Source of the DNA: a candidate division WWE3 bacterium RIFCSPLOWO2_01_FULL_39_13
GTDB taxonomy: Bacteria; Patescibacteriota; WWE3; 2-01-FULL-39-13
Reading direction: 5' to 3'
Assembly (NCBI GenBank): GCA_001772665.1
Contig: MEVH01000005.1
Span: 71,969-85,194 of the forward strand
DNA: 13,226 nt
Part shown: positions 12,146 to 13,226 of the stretch, in pieces
Layout: the number at the start of each line of letters is the position of its first letter
Position numbering within the stretch: position 1 is the first letter of the stretch
The notes under the pieces: generated by a model
Seen by the model: only the letters and a program-made list of their open reading frames with translations
The model's database searches: none
Told to the model about the DNA's origin: nothing
Made by a program: the position numbers and the translations under genes

Positions 12146-13226
12146 CTAACTAAACCCACTGAACCTGTACTGCAGAGCCTCGGAAATATGATTCACTGTA
12201 ATTTCGCCGTTTTCTTCAAGATCTGAAATTGTCCGAGATACTTTTAATATCTTATGGTATGAACGCGCCGAAAGAACCAGCTTGTTCGCTGCGCTAGTCA
12301 TAAAGCTCTGCTCATTTAAGCCTAAAGAACAAAAAGCTCCAATATTTGAGGCATCCAGATCAGCGTTGCATCTGACCCCTTGGAGGTCTTTATACCTCTC
12401 TTGCTGTAAGTCCCGTGCTCTTTGCACCCTAAGTTTTACAACCATCGAATTCTCTGCGTCTTTCTGATCGGACAATTTTGCCAGGTCAACAGGAGAACAT
12501 CTAATATGAAGATCTATCCTGTCTATTATCGGGCCACTGAGCTTATCTTGATATTTTTTAATCTGCATACGATAGCATGTACACTCTTTTTTTGGATTTC
12601 CAAGATTCCCGCATGGACACGGATTGGACGCAATCACAAACATAAAATTAGCAGGAAAAGTCAATGACCCCTGCGCACGGCTTATTGAGATTTCATGATT
12701 TTCCAATGGCTGTCGGAGCGACTCAATAATCCCGCGCTCAAGCTCCGGGAATTCATCAATAAACAGAACTCCGTAATGAGCGAGAGAGATTTCACCTGGA
12801 GATATCGGATTGCCCCCTCCCAAGAGTCCGGGTCTGCTGGTTGAATGATGAGGAGTCCTAAAAGGCCGTTCAACAATGAAGGGGCTTTTTTTATCCAGCT
12901 CGCCGGCAATGGAATAAATCTTTGTAACCTCCAATGCTTCTTCTTCGGTAATATCAGGAAGTATCGAAATCATTGATCTGGCAAGAAGCGTTTTCCCGGA
13001 TCCTGGAGGACCGAAAAGGCTGGCGTTGTGGCCTCCTGCACAGGCGATCTCAAGGGCTCTTTTGACACTTTCCTGTCCTTTTATATCTTTAAAATTCACA
13101 CCACTAGATCCGTCTCTCTTGTACTTACTAATCACCATTTTCAGAGGCTGGGTTTTGCATGACGCAATTTCCTCTTCTTTATTTAAAAAGCTGACAAGCT
13201 GGCAAAGATTTAAAACCGGTTTCAAA
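12146..13226 (-). CDS. comM: ComM/YifB-family Mg-chelatase-like AAA+ ATPase, partial at the right edge
   Basis: About 360 C-terminal residues are present; the N-terminal Lon-like domain lies outside the window. Family members are hexameric AAA+ motors, and in Vibrio ComM is a branch-migration helicase for integrating transformed DNA. Visible parts, numbered from the edge, are FKDIKGQESVKRALEIACAGGHN (45-67), Walker A GPPGSGKT (72-79), Walker B VLFIDE (153-158), RTPHHSTSRPGLLGGG (123-138), the Cys-rich NPCPCG...CTCY insert (201-218), GPIIDRIDLHI with the arginine finger region (231-241), and the Mg-chelatase C-terminal helices with ARSYHKILKVSRTI near 320-335. The TTG at 13225 is not a credible start because homologues have well over 100 residues before this point. 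In small-genome lineages with few biosynthetic genes, DNA uptake would be a sensible role. Confidence 0.93.
   Translation of the reverse strand, partial: LKPVLNLCQLVSFLNKEEEIASCKTQPLKMVISKYKRDGSSGVNFKDIKGQESVKRALEIACAGGHNASLFGPPGSGKTLLARSMISILPDITEEEALEVTKIYSIAGELDKKSPFIVERPFRTPHHSTSRPGLLGGGNPISPGEISLAHYGVLFIDEFPELERGIIESLRQPLENHEISISRAQGSLTFPANFMFVIASNPCPCGNLGNPKKECTCYRMQIKKYQDKLSGPIIDRIDLHIRCSPVDLAKLSDQKDAENSMVVKLRVQRARDLQQERYKDLQGVRCNADLDASNIGAFCSLGLNEQSFMTSAANKLVLSARSYHKILKVSRTISDLEENGEITVNHISEALQYRFSGFS

Overview
The window reads as a stretch of a small-genome bacterial chromosome, most likely from the Candidate Phyla Radiation (Patescibacteria, perhaps a Microgenomates-type lineage). 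This is an inference from protein style: a strongly divergent MurA, an NlpC/P60-type protein with no secretion signal, a DUF3048 membrane protein, a winged-helix protein fused to a degenerate nucleotidyltransferase domain, and AT-rich, tightly packed genes with few Shine-Dalgarno sites. TGA acts as a stop (end of the AbrB-type gene), so the Gracilibacteria code that reassigns UGA does not apply. No rRNA, tRNA, CRISPR array or transposase gene was found.

Nearly everything is on the minus strand, so transcription runs from high to low coordinates. At the right edge is a comM/yifB-type AAA+ gene that runs out of the window (12146-13226). Next comes an accessory block (about 10361-12145): a four-helix membrane protein, an overlapping unknown ORF, a strong hairpin terminator, a small winged-helix protein, and a non-coding segment of about 160 bp that folds into an elaborate three-way junction. 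A plus-strand gene for a small tail-anchored protein (10073-10360) diverges from the DUF3048 gene (8605-10014). Then follow a winged-helix/nucleotidyltransferase-like gene, secD and secF, with a cluster of GC-rich palindromes wedged between secD and secF.

Left of secF is an AbrB/MazE-like plus PIN-domain pair, probably a toxin-antitoxin module, and then a peptidoglycan precursor cluster in transcription order murA, murB, murE, an NlpC/P60-like gene and murF (only its first 44 codons are present). MurA and MurB make UDP-N-acetylmuramic acid; MurE and MurF extend the peptide stem. SecDF assists protein export, so the left half of the window is largely devoted to the cell envelope.

The most notable observation is the structured element at 10445-10603. 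A 24-position closing stem, which includes the stop codon of the winged-helix gene, encloses two further long hairpins. Its six non-Watson-Crick pairs are all G-U wobbles if the minus strand is the RNA, which argues for a real minus-strand RNA. Also notable are a REP-like palindrome cluster that supplies the last eight residues and the stop of SecD, sigma70-type promoters placed so that transcripts would begin only a few bases before the start codon, and a MurA lacking two normally conserved active-site arginines.
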